Below are positions 6,809-14,055 of a stretch of 14,055 nt of DNA, piece by piece. A program made the translations under genes and the position numbers. The stretch comes from CAZFCK01 sp964517355 (GTDB lineage: Bacteria > Desulfobacterota > Desulfovibrionia > Desulfovibrionales > Desulfovibrionaceae): contig CAZFCK010000124.1 in the NCBI GenBank assembly GCA_964517355.1, forward strand, positions 1 to 14,055, written 5' to 3'. The notes under the pieces were generated by a model. That model was not told the DNA's origin. It ran no database searches and saw only the letters and a program-made list of their open reading frames with translations. Position 1 is the first letter of the stretch. Each line of letters begins with the position of its first letter.

Positions 6809-7946
6809 ACTTGTATTGGCGCGAAACATTTGTGTGGCGCCGGGGCGAACCATTGAGCATGGCGCCTTGCTGCTTGCCGGCGGACTTGTGGAAGCGGTGG
6901 GGGCGCAGGCCGCGTTTGCCGGTCTCACGTCTCCTGAAGTCAGCGTGCGCGATGCGGGCGAGCGTACCGTGGTGCCCGCGCCCATCAATTGCCATACGCA
7001 TCTGGAGCTGAGTCACTGCGCGGGGCGCACCGTGCAGGGCCGGGATTTCTTGCCCTGGCTTGAAAGCCTGCTGGCCACGGATATGAACGCATGCGACCAG
7101 GGGCTGGTGCGGGCCGCCGTGGAACAACTGGCGGCGTGCGGCACGGCCCATGTGGCGGATATTTGCAGCCGGGCGCCTGGAACCGTGGCGCGCGCCCTGG
7201 AAGGGGCGGGCGTGGGATATACTTTGTGCGCGGAGAATTTCGGTTTCGCCCCCCTGCCTGACGGGGCCAGGCCGTTGCCCCAGCCGTTTTTGGATGCCGA
7301 GGATGGCCTGCTGCGCCATGTGGCCGCGGCGGGGCACGCGCTCTACTCCACATCGCCCCAACGCATGTGCCGCGCGCGGGAGTGGAGCCTGGAGAGAAAC
7401 CGCCCCTTTGCGTTGCACCTTGCGGAAAACAGCGCCGAAGTTGAGCTTTTGACCACCGGCGGGGGCGCAATGGCGCAACCCTTTCGCAACCGGGTGCTTC
7501 CCAAGGGCTGGCGCCACCCGGAAAAACGGCCAGTGGCCTATGCGCGTGAGCTCGGGTTGTTGGGAACGGGCACTTTGGCGGTGCATTGCGTACACTTGGC
7601 CGAAGATGAGATTGCCTTGCTCGCGGAGAGCGGCAGCGCCGTGTGCCTGTGCCCCAGAAGCAATGTCTATATCGGGGTGGGGCAGGCGCCTGTGGAGGAA
7701 CTCCTGCGCAAAGGGGCGCTGTGCTGCCTCGGAACAGACAGTCTGGCGTCCAACCATGATTTGAATATCTGGAACGAAGTGCGCTGCCTGTTGCGCAGTA
7801 TCAGCCTCTCGTTGCGCCAGGCCCTGGAGCTTACGTCGTACAATGGGGCCAAAGCCCTGCAATTGCCGCTGCTGGGCAGCCTGGAGCCCGGCAAGCAGGC
7901 GGCCTGGACCTTGCTTCCGGAAGATCTGGAAACGTCTCTGGGGTAG
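6801..7946 (+). CDS. mqnX: Amidohydrolase, likely aminodeoxyfutalosine deaminase (MqnX type)
   Basis: A 381-residue metal-dependent amidohydrolase of the cytosine/adenosine deaminase superfamily. Metal and catalytic positions are visible: NCHTHLE with H65 and H67, FALHLAE with H206, VHCVHL with H262 and H265, and LGTDSLASN with D313. In organisms of the MqnX branch such an enzyme deaminates aminofutalosine to futalosine. Its place directly after mqnE-mqnC and mqnA, and the presence of mqnB for the next step, support that role; from sequence alone another adenosine-like substrate cannot be excluded. The ATG at 6801 overlaps the mqnA end by 8 nt and has no strong Shine-Dalgarno sequence, suggesting translational coupling. 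It is the last gene of the tetR-headed operon, and a hairpin with a T-run lies about 85 nt downstream. Confidence 0.82.
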   Translation: MRELVLARNICVAPGRTIEHGALLLAGGLVEAVGAQAAFAGLTSPEVSVRDAGERTVVPAPINCHTHLELSHCAGRTVQGRDFLPWLESLLATDMNACDQGLVRAAVEQLAACGTAHVADICSRAPGTVARALEGAGVGYTLCAENFGFAPLPDGARPLPQPFLDAEDGLLRHVAAAGHALYSTSPQRMCRAREWSLERNRPFALHLAENSAEVELLTTGGGAMAQPFRNRVLPKGWRHPEKRPVAYARELGLLGTGTLAVHCVHLAEDEIALLAESGSAVCLCPRSNVYIGVGQAPVEELLRKGALCCLGTDSLASNHDLNIWNEVRCLLRSISLSLRQALELTSYNGAKALQLPLLGSLEPGKQAAWTLLPEDLETSLG

Positions 7947-8030
7947 CGGCGTATCATCATTGTTGCAAGCCGGTTCGGGGGAAGAGATCCGGACAGAGTT
8001 TGCCCCTGATCCCTTATGTGAATCTTTTTT

Positions 8031-8064
8031 CCTCACTTCCATGCCGAAAGCATGTGGGGTTTTT
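8031..8064 (+). terminator. Candidate intrinsic terminator after the mqnX gene
   Basis: CCTCAC (8031-8036) pairs with GTGGGG (8054-8059, one G-T pair). ATGC (8041-8044) pairs with GCAT (8050-8053) around the loop CGAAA, with TTCC bulged. TTTTT follows directly. It lies about 85 nt after the mqnX stop and would separate the tetR operon from mqnB. Confidence 0.5.
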
Positions 8065-8134
8065 ACTTCTGTTGGAGCATGTGCTTTCGCAGTTTCCTGA
8101 TGCCGCGCCGCATGTTTTTTCCGGTAGTTTTTTA

Positions 8135-8164
8135 TTGTCAAAAGCGTGACTGCCCATATATAAC
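8135..8164 (+). promoter_or_regulatory. Candidate sigma-70 promoter upstream of mqnB
   Basis: TTGTCA (8135-8140) is followed by overlapping -10 candidates TATATA (8157-8162, 16-nt spacer) and TATAAC (8159-8164, 18-nt spacer) in a locally AT-rich stretch. It points toward mqnB, whose start is nearly 400 nt away, implying a long leader or a separate small transcript. Confidence 0.45.
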
Positions 8165-8559
8165 ATCGGACACGCAATACATGATATTATGATGCGTACT
8201 GTTGTACCGCTCTGCTCCTTATGAAAGGAGCGACCTACTGGGGATTGGTCTTGAGCGTTACGGGATGACGTTATATTGTATATTGTGCATGGTTAAACAA
8301 TGTGTCTGGCAGGAGGCCGCGGGGAACATCTTTTCGAGGCAGACGCCGGGCGCGTCCGTTATGCGCTTAGCATTCCGCCACGGATAACAAGCTGTTTTCC
8401 CTTGGAAAGCCTTTTTTTAAGCCGGGTGTGGATATTATTGAGGAAGCCGGGGGCGCTTCAGACAAGGGGCATCTCCCGTCAGCCTGGTCTCCAGGTTCCC
8501 GCCTTCACGGTAAGCGCGGATGACCGGCGTTTGCCATTTGCTCGTTATGGAGTGTTTCC

Positions 8560-9294
8560 ATGTCGTTGAACCGGCCTATCCTGGTTGCGGCGGCCACGGC
8601 CATTGAATTGCGGGCCGCCGTGGCGCCTTTGGTTGAGAATGTGCCCCCTTTGCCGGGCGAAGGGGAATGTGTGACCATCCGGGCGGGCGCCCGGGGCTTG
8701 GCCTTGCTCGTCACCGGAGTGGGCCCCTTGAACGCCGCTTTTTCCCTGGGGCACGTCCTGGGGGATATCGGACGGTTTCAAGGCTTGCTGCATGTGGGCA
8801 TTGGCGGCAGTTATGACGTGGAGCATTTGCCCCTCTGCGCCGTTGCCGTCGCCAACGAGGAATTTTATCCGGATTACGGCGTGCAGGAGGAACATGAGCT
8901 GGTGCACGACGCTATAGGGCTGGCACAGGCCAAGGGACCGGAAGGCGGCGTATGGGAGCGCATCCCGCTGTATCCGCGCACGGCTGCCCAAGCCTTGGAC
9001 CTGCGTCCGGAGGCCGTAGAGTACCTTGAGCAATTGCCGCAGACGGGTTTTCTCACAGGAGGGCGCGTGAGCGGAACGGAGGCAGTCGGCCTCGCCTTGC
9101 ACCGGCGCTACGGCGTGCTGCTGGAGAACATGGAGGGTTTCGCCCTGGCCCTGGGGTGTTTGCGAGCGGGCTTGCCTTTTCTGGAACTGCGCGCCGTGTC
9201 CAACCCCTGCGGCGTCCGGGACAAAGCCTTGTGGAACACGCGGGGCGCGTTGACCGCATTGGGTGAAACCTGCGCCCGGCTGCTGGCCACCTGA
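8560..9294 (+). CDS. mqnB: Futalosine hydrolase MqnB
   Basis: A 244-residue cytoplasmic nucleosidase of the PNP/UDP phosphorylase (MTAN-like) superfamily. It splits futalosine into hypoxanthine and dehypoxanthine futalosine, the substrate of the MqnC half encoded upstream. Visible motifs: LVTGVGPLNAA, GIGGSYD in the early core, ENMEGFA at residues 189-195 (E192 is in the purine nucleoside-binding position), and SNPCGVRD with D221 followed by W225 (the conserved catalytic-acid region). Length is typical. ATG 8560 follows GGAG with a 7-nt spacer. The gene is separated from the rest of the mqn genes by about 610 bp and probably has its own promoter; the peptidase gene starts 48 nt after its stop and may be co-transcribed. 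Confidence 0.9.
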   Translation: MSLNRPILVAAATAIELRAAVAPLVENVPPLPGEGECVTIRAGARGLALLVTGVGPLNAAFSLGHVLGDIGRFQGLLHVGIGGSYDVEHLPLCAVAVANEEFYPDYGVQEEHELVHDAIGLAQAKGPEGGVWERIPLYPRTAAQALDLRPEAVEYLEQLPQTGFLTGGRVSGTEAVGLALHRRYGVLLENMEGFALALGCLRAGLPFLELRAVSNPCGVRDKALWNTRGALTALGETCARLLAT

Positions 9295-9342
9295 AGCATC
9301 GTAAATACATTGCCTTTTTTAAGCATCGCGTTATAAGGAAGC

Positions 9343-11475
9343 ATGAGGGTTCAACTCTGTTGTCTGCTTCTGATTTTCGCCATGGTTCCTTGTACGGCTG
9401 TGGCCGCAGTGCTGGAGGCCGATCACCAGCTGGTTATTGAACTGGAACCCGCCACGCATTCCCTGCGCGGCACGGACCGCATTCGTTTGCGGTTGCAGAA
9501 CGCCGTTTCCCTGAACATCAGCCTTGCCGAACAGGCGCGCGTGGAGCGATTGTCTCTGAACGGCGCTCCTTTGGCCTTTGAACGCAAGGCGCATTGGATC
9601 ACCACGGAGTTGCCGGTTGCGGCGCGCCGGGGCGGGATTGAGCTGGAACTCGCCTATCACGTGCGCTACAACGACCCCCTGCCGGACGATCCGCCGAGTT
9701 TTGACAACCCCGGCTCCGGCGTGCGGGGCGTCATCACCACTCATGGCGGCGTCTTTCTCATGGCCGGGAGCCGCTGGCATCCTTCGCTGCAGGCCGGGGC
9801 CCAACACTTTTCCGTGCGCGTGCGCGCTCCTCAAGGCTTGTATGCCGTTACGGCGGGGCGCCTGGTTTCCATGGGAGATGAGCAGGGGCAGAGCGTCACG
9901 CTCTGGCGCGTGGAGCGCTGCCAGGAGGAATTGCCTCTCTGCGCCGGGAATTACACCATGCGGCAGACCACGGTCCCGGGTTCTCCTGGTGCGCGTGCCG
10001 TGGCGGTGCGGACGTTTTTTACGGGGGGCGACGTTGGCCTCTCGCAACGCTATCTTGACGCCGCGGCCAGGCATCTGGCGTTTTACGGCGAGCTGCATGG
10101 ACCCTATGCCTTTGACGGCTTTGCCGTGGTGGAGAATTTTTTCCCCACAGGCTACGGGTTCCCCTCCTTCACCTTGCTGGGGGGGAGCGTGCTGCGTCTG
10201 CCCTTCATTCCCGAAACGAGTCTGCGGCACGAGGTCGCGCATTGCTGGTGGGGCAACGGCGTATTGGTGGATTACTCCCAAGGCAATTGGTGCGAAGGGC
10301 TTACCAGCTACGTGGCCGATCATCAGGCCAAGGAGGAACTTTCCCAAGATGAGGCCCGGGAGTACCGCAGGCGTATCCTGAGCAATTACGCACAGCTTGT
10401 GGGCGATGCCTCCGTCATGCCACTGAAGCTGTTCGTGGCGCGCGAAAATCCCGCCACCCAGGCGGTGGGGTACGGCAAGGCCATGTTTGTTTTCCACATG
10501 CTGCGCAAACGGATGGGCGATGAGTGTTTTTGGGAAGGCTTGCGTGATCTGTACGCAAGGAAAAAGTTCGCAACAGCCGCTTGGAGCGACGTTTTAGACG
10601 CTTTTGTGCGCCAAGGCGGCCTGGATGCATCCGACGCGGGGCGTTTCATGGAGGAGTGGATAGACCGCACCGAAGCGCCGCGCCTGCATCTGGAAGACGT
10701 GCACGCACATAAGGGACAGGGCGGCTGGCAGGTTTCCGGAAAGCTTTGCCAAGGCGGACCGGTTTTTCATTTGCGCGTGCCGGTTGTAATTGAAACGGTC
10801 GCCGGAAACGTGGAAAACGTGTTGGAATTGAAGGAAGCGTGCGGTGATATGCATTTTCATAGCTCCGCGCAGCCTGTGGCCTTGAATGTGGACCCGGGGG
10901 CGGACGTGTTCCGTCTGCTCGCTCCCGGGGAATTGCCCGCCACGGTGAACAGCGTGAAGGGGGCTCCAACCCTCGCCGTTGTCATGAGCAAAGGACAGCC
11001 CGCGTCACGTTTGGATATCGCGCGCAGTTTGCTGGCTGGAATGGGGCGGGCGCATGCGCCAATAGTGCGGGAAGAGGATCTTTCCGAAACCGCAATGGCG
11101 GCTTTGAACGACAGAAACCTGCTGTTTTTCGGCTATCCAGAAGCCACGGCCTTGCGCGCTTTGATTCCCGCGCCCCCTTTTGGCGTGCGATTCGGGCAAC
11201 AAGGTTTTCTCCTCGCGAAAGATGTCATGGAGGCGGGAGGGAACGGGGCGGATACCTTGTTCGTGACGCTTTCCGATGGTGCGCGCCACCCGGGGAATGT
11301 GACGGCCGTTTTCATGACGCAGAAAGGCGCGTCGGACACGGCCCTGGCCGCTGCTGTGCGCAAAGTGGCGCATTACGGCGGGTATGGCTGCGTGGCCTTT
11401 GCGGATGGAGCCAACGTGCTTAAGCTGCGCTGGCCCGCGCCTTCCTCTCCGTTGCGGGTGCAGTTCACGCAGTGA
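9343..11475 (+). CDS. Secreted M1-like zinc metallopeptidase
   Basis: A 710-residue gluzincin peptidase with an N-terminal Sec signal peptide (R2, a hydrophobic stretch to about residue 20, likely cleavage near AVAA), so it should act in the periplasm or outside. An N-terminal beta domain (about 22-210) precedes the catalytic domain. Zinc ligands are H296 and H300 in HEVAH, with general base E297 and third ligand E318 in NWCEGLTSY. Y377 in VGYGKAMFVFHMLR fits the M1 transition-state tyrosine. Odd points: 17, not 18, residues separate HEVAH from E318, and the exopeptidase motif GxMEN is replaced by ENFFPTGYGFPSF around 264-276. The C-terminal part (about 500-710) is not recognised. It may therefore not be a classical aminopeptidase. 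Start ATG 9343 has AAGGA a few nt upstream. Confidence 0.85.
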   Translation: MRVQLCCLLLIFAMVPCTAVAAVLEADHQLVIELEPATHSLRGTDRIRLRLQNAVSLNISLAEQARVERLSLNGAPLAFERKAHWITTELPVAARRGGIELELAYHVRYNDPLPDDPPSFDNPGSGVRGVITTHGGVFLMAGSRWHPSLQAGAQHFSVRVRAPQGLYAVTAGRLVSMGDEQGQSVTLWRVERCQEELPLCAGNYTMRQTTVPGSPGARAVAVRTFFTGGDVGLSQRYLDAAARHLAFYGELHGPYAFDGFAVVENFFPTGYGFPSFTLLGGSVLRLPFIPETSLRHEVAHCWWGNGVLVDYSQGNWCEGLTSYVADHQAKEELSQDEAREYRRRILSNYAQLVGDASVMPLKLFVARENPATQAVGYGKAMFVFHMLRKRMGDECFWEGLRDLYARKKFATAAWSDVLDAFVRQGGLDASDAGRFMEEWIDRTEAPRLHLEDVHAHKGQGGWQVSGKLCQGGPVFHLRVPVVIETVAGNVENVLELKEACGDMHFHSSAQPVALNVDPGADVFRLLAPGELPATVNSVKGAPTLAVVMSKGQPASRLDIARSLLAGMGRAHAPIVREEDLSETAMAALNDRNLLFFGYPEATALRALIPAPPFGVRFGQQGFLLAKDVMEAGGNGADTLFVTLSDGARHPGNVTAVFMTQKGASDTALAAAVRKVAHYGGYGCVAFADGANVLKLRWPAPSSPLRVQFTQ

Positions 11476-11700
11476 TGCATTTTTGGGATGACTATAGATA
11501 TTTTTTATTCATCTTGGGCATACGCGGGGTTGCGGGATTCGGATCTTGATGGATTGTGCTTTACTTTTTGTGAGATTTTGCATGATTATTAAAAGGCAAT
11601 GCTCATAATCACGAATTAAAAAAAAGCGTAATTTCTGGCTATATTCTTTATACCGTTATGGGCGGATTGTTTTTTTTCAAGGAACCGGCACAGGTAAGAT
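11476..11700. other. AT-richer intergenic region before the histidine kinase
   Basis: About 225 bp, clearly more AT-rich than the flanking genes and without a convincing reading frame. It probably carries the kinase promoter, but several -10-like sequences compete and none has a well-spaced consensus -35, so no promoter is called. I did not find a clear terminator hairpin for the preceding gene. Confidence 0.4.
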
Positions 11701-13959
11701 ATGAATCTCCGGTCCACGACATTTTTCGGTATTTGCACCCTGGCGGTGTTGGTGATGCTGCTGCAATTTTCCGTGTCAAATTTTATAGTGCAGTCCGGGT
11801 TTACCGCCCTTGAAGAAAAGCAGGTTGCCGCGAACTTGCGGCGTGTGCAAAACGCCTTTGCGGACAAAGTCCAGCAACTTGATTCTTTTGTCATGGATTG
11901 GTCGAATTGGGACGACACCTATGCCTTTGTCCAGGACGGCAATGAACAATACGTTGTATCGAATCTGACTACTTCCACGTTTGCGGAACAATCCCTGTCC
12001 ATTATCGCCTTGTGGAATCAACGGGGCGAGGTTGTGTACGCCAGGTCCGTGGATGCGGAGGGCGAGGACGTTCCGGAAATATGGGCAGCTTTCCAAAGCG
12101 CCACGCGGAATGTGAAAGTGCCCTCTATTGATCCAGCTGCGAGCGGAATCGGCGGGCTTGTCGTGCTGCCGCAAGGTACGCTTATCTTTGCCGAGCGCCC
12201 GGTTTACGATACGGATGGAGAAAAGCCCCCCATGGGGGGCATGGTCATGGCGCGCATGCTGGATGCCGCCATGGTGCGCGAAATTGCGGAAAATCTGGAG
12301 CTGCATCTCGGAATGGAGCCGGTTCCCGCGGCTACCCTGCTCTCTCCCGGCAAATTGCACGAGTTGGAGCGGACCGGAGGTCTCACAAGCTATATAGACA
12401 ATACAATTCTCAACGGGTATGTGCTGCTGCGCGACATTCACGGCGCTTCGGCCTTGGTGGTCCGGTTGACCATGGAACGCTCCATCCAAGAACAAGGTCG
12501 TATCGTGGCGCGCTATAACTATGTTTTTTTGGGATTGGTAATACTGGTTTACAGCGCCTTGGCCTATCTTTTTGTGCGGAGCAAAGTCATCGCCCGCGTG
12601 GAACGCCTGAGCAGGCAGATAAGACGTTACGAAGGCAAAGACCTGCCCGCGATTCGGGTGCGGATGGAAGGCGACGACGAAATAGCGGATTTGGCGGCGC
12701 ACATGAACCGTATGCTGGAGAAGATTCACGATGCGCATCTGGAGATAGGGCGGCAGCATGACCGGATCGTTGAGAATGAACAGTTCCTCAAACAGCTTTT
12801 CAGTTCAATCAAAGCCGGCATCATGCTTATTGATCCGCAATCTAGAGAAATTGTTGAGATTAATGAGTTCGGTCTGCAGATGATAGGCGCGCAATCCGGC
12901 GATGTGACGGGGCGCGTCTGCAATGAATGCGTTTGCCCGGCTGAAAAGGGCAAATGCCCCATTCTGGATTTGCATCAGCCCCACGATTTCTCAGCGCGCA
13001 CATTGCTGGATAAGGACGGTAAGGCCATCCCCATCATGAAGTCGGTCTCTTTTGTCAATCGAGGCGGGCGCGAACTTTTATTGGAAACATTCGTCGACAT
13101 AACGGAACTGGAAAACGCCCTGCAGGCTTTGGAGCATGCCCGCAACAATCTTGAGCGCCAGGTGGAGGCGCGCACCCGTGAACTGGCGCGCGCGAACAAG
13201 GAACTCAGGGCTCAGGATGAAGCCAAGACCATGTTCCTTTCCGCGGCTTCTCACGAGCTGCGGACGCCGCTCACGTCGATTATCGGTTTCCTGCATTTAA
13301 TGGAACGCATGTTCGGCAAACATTTCGCTCCTGCTCTGCGGGAGGCGCCGGGCCTGGAGAAAAAGGCGGACACCTTTGAGAGCAACCTGCATGTGGTGCA
13401 TGCGGAAGCGCAAAGACTGGGACGCCTTGTGGATGATTTGCTCGATCTGAACAAGATAGAATCCGGGCACATGCAATGGCGCGATAAGGATATCGATACG
13501 GTCGCCTTGCTGCGCGACACGATGGAAGGCCTTGTCGGCGTATTGCAAGATAATTCAGCCATTAAAGGAGAGTTGTCCGTACCGCGGGACCTGCCCCATA
13601 TCTATGCCGATCCAGACAGGATCTCCCAGGTTTTGGTGAACCTGCTGCACAACGCCCTGAAATTTACGGAGACGGGACATGTTACTCTGGGAGCGAAAAG
13701 GTCGCGTGAAAATGTGCTGTTTTTTGTAAGCGATTCAGGGCCTGGAATTGCCCCGCAAGATAGAAAGCGGATTTTCGATATTTTTTATCAGGGTGGGGAT
13801 GAGGATTCGCGTGCCAGGTCAACCTCCTGTTCGTTGGGCACGGGGCTTGGATTGGCCATCAGCAGACAGATCATACAGCATTACGGGGGGCGTATCTGGG
13901 TGCAATCCGCTCCACAAAAGGGCAGCACCTTTTATTTCACCCTGCCGGCTAAGCGTTAG
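11701..13959 (+). CDS. Membrane sensor histidine kinase (CHASE4-HAMP-PAS-HisKA-HATPase)
   Basis: A 752-residue inner-membrane kinase. TM1 is at about residues 7-29. A periplasmic sensor of CHASE4 type follows (WSNWDDTYAFV at 67-77). TM2 is at about 272-294, then a HAMP linker to about 345. A PAS domain (about 360-470) carries a cysteine cluster, C407, C410, C412 and C419 (CNECVCPAEKGKC). A coiled coil runs to about 505. The HisKA H-box SHELRTPLTS has the phospho-acceptor H518; the HATPase_c domain has N651 in the N-box (LLHNALKF), DSGPGIA and GTGLGLAI. The DHp hairpin holds an insert of about 15 residues after the H-box helix. No response regulator gene is in the window, so its partner is unknown. 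ATG 11701 follows a weak AGGT; the TM segment begins directly after it, which supports this start. Confidence 0.93.
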   Translation: MNLRSTTFFGICTLAVLVMLLQFSVSNFIVQSGFTALEEKQVAANLRRVQNAFADKVQQLDSFVMDWSNWDDTYAFVQDGNEQYVVSNLTTSTFAEQSLSIIALWNQRGEVVYARSVDAEGEDVPEIWAAFQSATRNVKVPSIDPAASGIGGLVVLPQGTLIFAERPVYDTDGEKPPMGGMVMARMLDAAMVREIAENLELHLGMEPVPAATLLSPGKLHELERTGGLTSYIDNTILNGYVLLRDIHGASALVVRLTMERSIQEQGRIVARYNYVFLGLVILVYSALAYLFVRSKVIARVERLSRQIRRYEGKDLPAIRVRMEGDDEIADLAAHMNRMLEKIHDAHLEIGRQHDRIVENEQFLKQLFSSIKAGIMLIDPQSREIVEINEFGLQMIGAQSGDVTGRVCNECVCPAEKGKCPILDLHQPHDFSARTLLDKDGKAIPIMKSVSFVNRGGRELLLETFVDITELENALQALEHARNNLERQVEARTRELARANKELRAQDEAKTMFLSAASHELRTPLTSIIGFLHLMERMFGKHFAPALREAPGLEKKADTFESNLHVVHAEAQRLGRLVDDLLDLNKIESGHMQWRDKDIDTVALLRDTMEGLVGVLQDNSAIKGELSVPRDLPHIYADPDRISQVLVNLLHNALKFTETGHVTLGAKRSRENVLFFVSDSGPGIAPQDRKRIFDIFYQGGDEDSRARSTSCSLGTGLGLAISRQIIQHYGGRIWVQSAPQKGSTFYFTLPAKR

Positions 13960-14015
13960 AACACACCAGGGCATTTGACTAGGCTGTGTTTCTAAATTCG
14001 TTTCGAAAAGAAAAA

Positions 14016-14055
14016 GCGAGAGGGGAAACCCTTTGAAAAGGGTTTCCCCTCTCGC
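14016..14055. repeat. 40-bp palindromic repeat, copy 2
   Basis: Identical in all 40 positions to 125-164 and ending on the last base of the window. On the minus strand the stem is followed by TTTTTCTTTT (complement of 14006-14015), giving a textbook intrinsic terminator for a minus-strand gene entering from the right. On the plus strand it may also end the kinase transcript, but its tail lies outside the window. Confidence 0.85.

Larger units (their letters stand above)
7947..8559. other. Non-coding gap of about 610 bp before mqnB
   Basis: No reading frame here has recognisable protein features; the longest (for example 8202-8387 and 8300-8569) lack convincing ribosome binding sites and look spurious. 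The left part contains a terminator-like hairpin (8031-8064). The middle has a candidate promoter (8135-8164) and two consecutive small hairpins: GCGTAC/GTA(C)CGC at 8194-8211 and GCTCCTT/AAGGAGC at 8214-8231. A second possible promoter is TTGAGC (8251-8256), 17 nt, TATTGT (8274-8279). A third hairpin is CCTGG/CCAGG at 8483-8495. The region could be a long mqnB leader or could encode a small RNA. I recognised no known riboswitch, 6S, SRP or RNase P RNA. Confidence 0.5.

Noticed and set aside
5919..8177. 752-codon minus-strand open frame opposite mqnA and mqnX
   Set aside because: Long, but its sequence is Arg/Pro/Ala/His/Gln-rich with no domain, and it covers two genes with conserved catalytic motifs on the plus strand. 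It is a GC-codon shadow.
8401..8424. TTTCC/GGAAA mini-hairpin followed by seven T as a terminator
   Set aside because: Only five mostly weak pairs with a 3-nt separation from the T-run; too weak to support.
8202..8569. Small plus-strand open frames before mqnB as possible small proteins
   Set aside because: No convincing Shine-Dalgarno sequence, no hydrophobic or conserved pattern, and the frames overlap each other; treated as non-coding.
9331..10497. 388-codon minus-strand open frame opposite the metallopeptidase
   Set aside because: No motif or plausible ribosome binding site; the plus-strand HEVAH peptidase is clearly the real gene.
11776..12759. Minus-strand open frame opposite the kinase sensor domain
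   Set aside because: Composition is His/Gln/Arg-rich without domains and it overlaps CHASE4 and TM2 coding on the plus strand.
13957..13994. Bulged inverted repeat after the kinase stop (TAGAACACA / TGTGTTTCTA) as a terminator
   Set aside because: The stem needs bulges and no T-run follows; the strong palindrome just downstream is the better candidate.

Overview
The window looks like a chromosomal segment from a deltaproteobacterial sulfate reducer of the Desulfovibrionaceae type. This is inferred from gene content and style: a futalosine (MqnA-E) menaquinone pathway, a PAS-containing histidine kinase with a Cys-rich ICP-like motif of the kind I associate with Desulfovibrio kinases, GC-rich coding sequence, and short palindromic intergenic repeats. 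No rRNA, tRNA, IS element, phage gene or CRISPR array was seen.

Layout. 1-217 is intergenic and holds an imperfect hairpin (15-49) and a 40-bp palindrome (125-164). An exact copy of that palindrome ends the window (14016-14055). 218-2088 carries a fold-type I PLP aminotransferase and sfsA, joined by a TGATG overlap and closed by a hairpin terminator. mqnD lies on the minus strand (2938-2135). It is divergent from a TetR-family regulator gene (3038-3721) that heads a tight plus-strand operon: tetR, an mqnE-mqnC fusion, mqnA, and an amidohydrolase (mqnX type). Each junction in this operon overlaps by 8-19 nt. After a roughly 610-bp non-coding gap with a candidate terminator and promoter comes mqnB (8560-9294). 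It is followed by a secreted M1-like metallopeptidase (9343-11475) and, after an AT-richer gap, a membrane histidine kinase (11701-13959).

How the genes work together. MqnA dehydrates chorismate to 3-enolpyruvyl-benzoate. The MqnE half makes aminofutalosine with SAM. The deaminase converts this to futalosine, and MqnB removes hypoxanthine. The MqnC half cyclises dehypoxanthine futalosine, and MqnD releases 1,4-dihydroxy-6-naphthoate. All six activities are therefore encoded between 2135 and 9294. The later prenylation, decarboxylation and methylation genes are not in the window. The most notable points are the single-chain fusion of the two radical-SAM enzymes, which act at non-adjacent steps, and a perfect 16-bp palindrome between two divergent candidate promoters. 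The palindrome suggests that the TetR protein controls both itself and the menaquinone genes.
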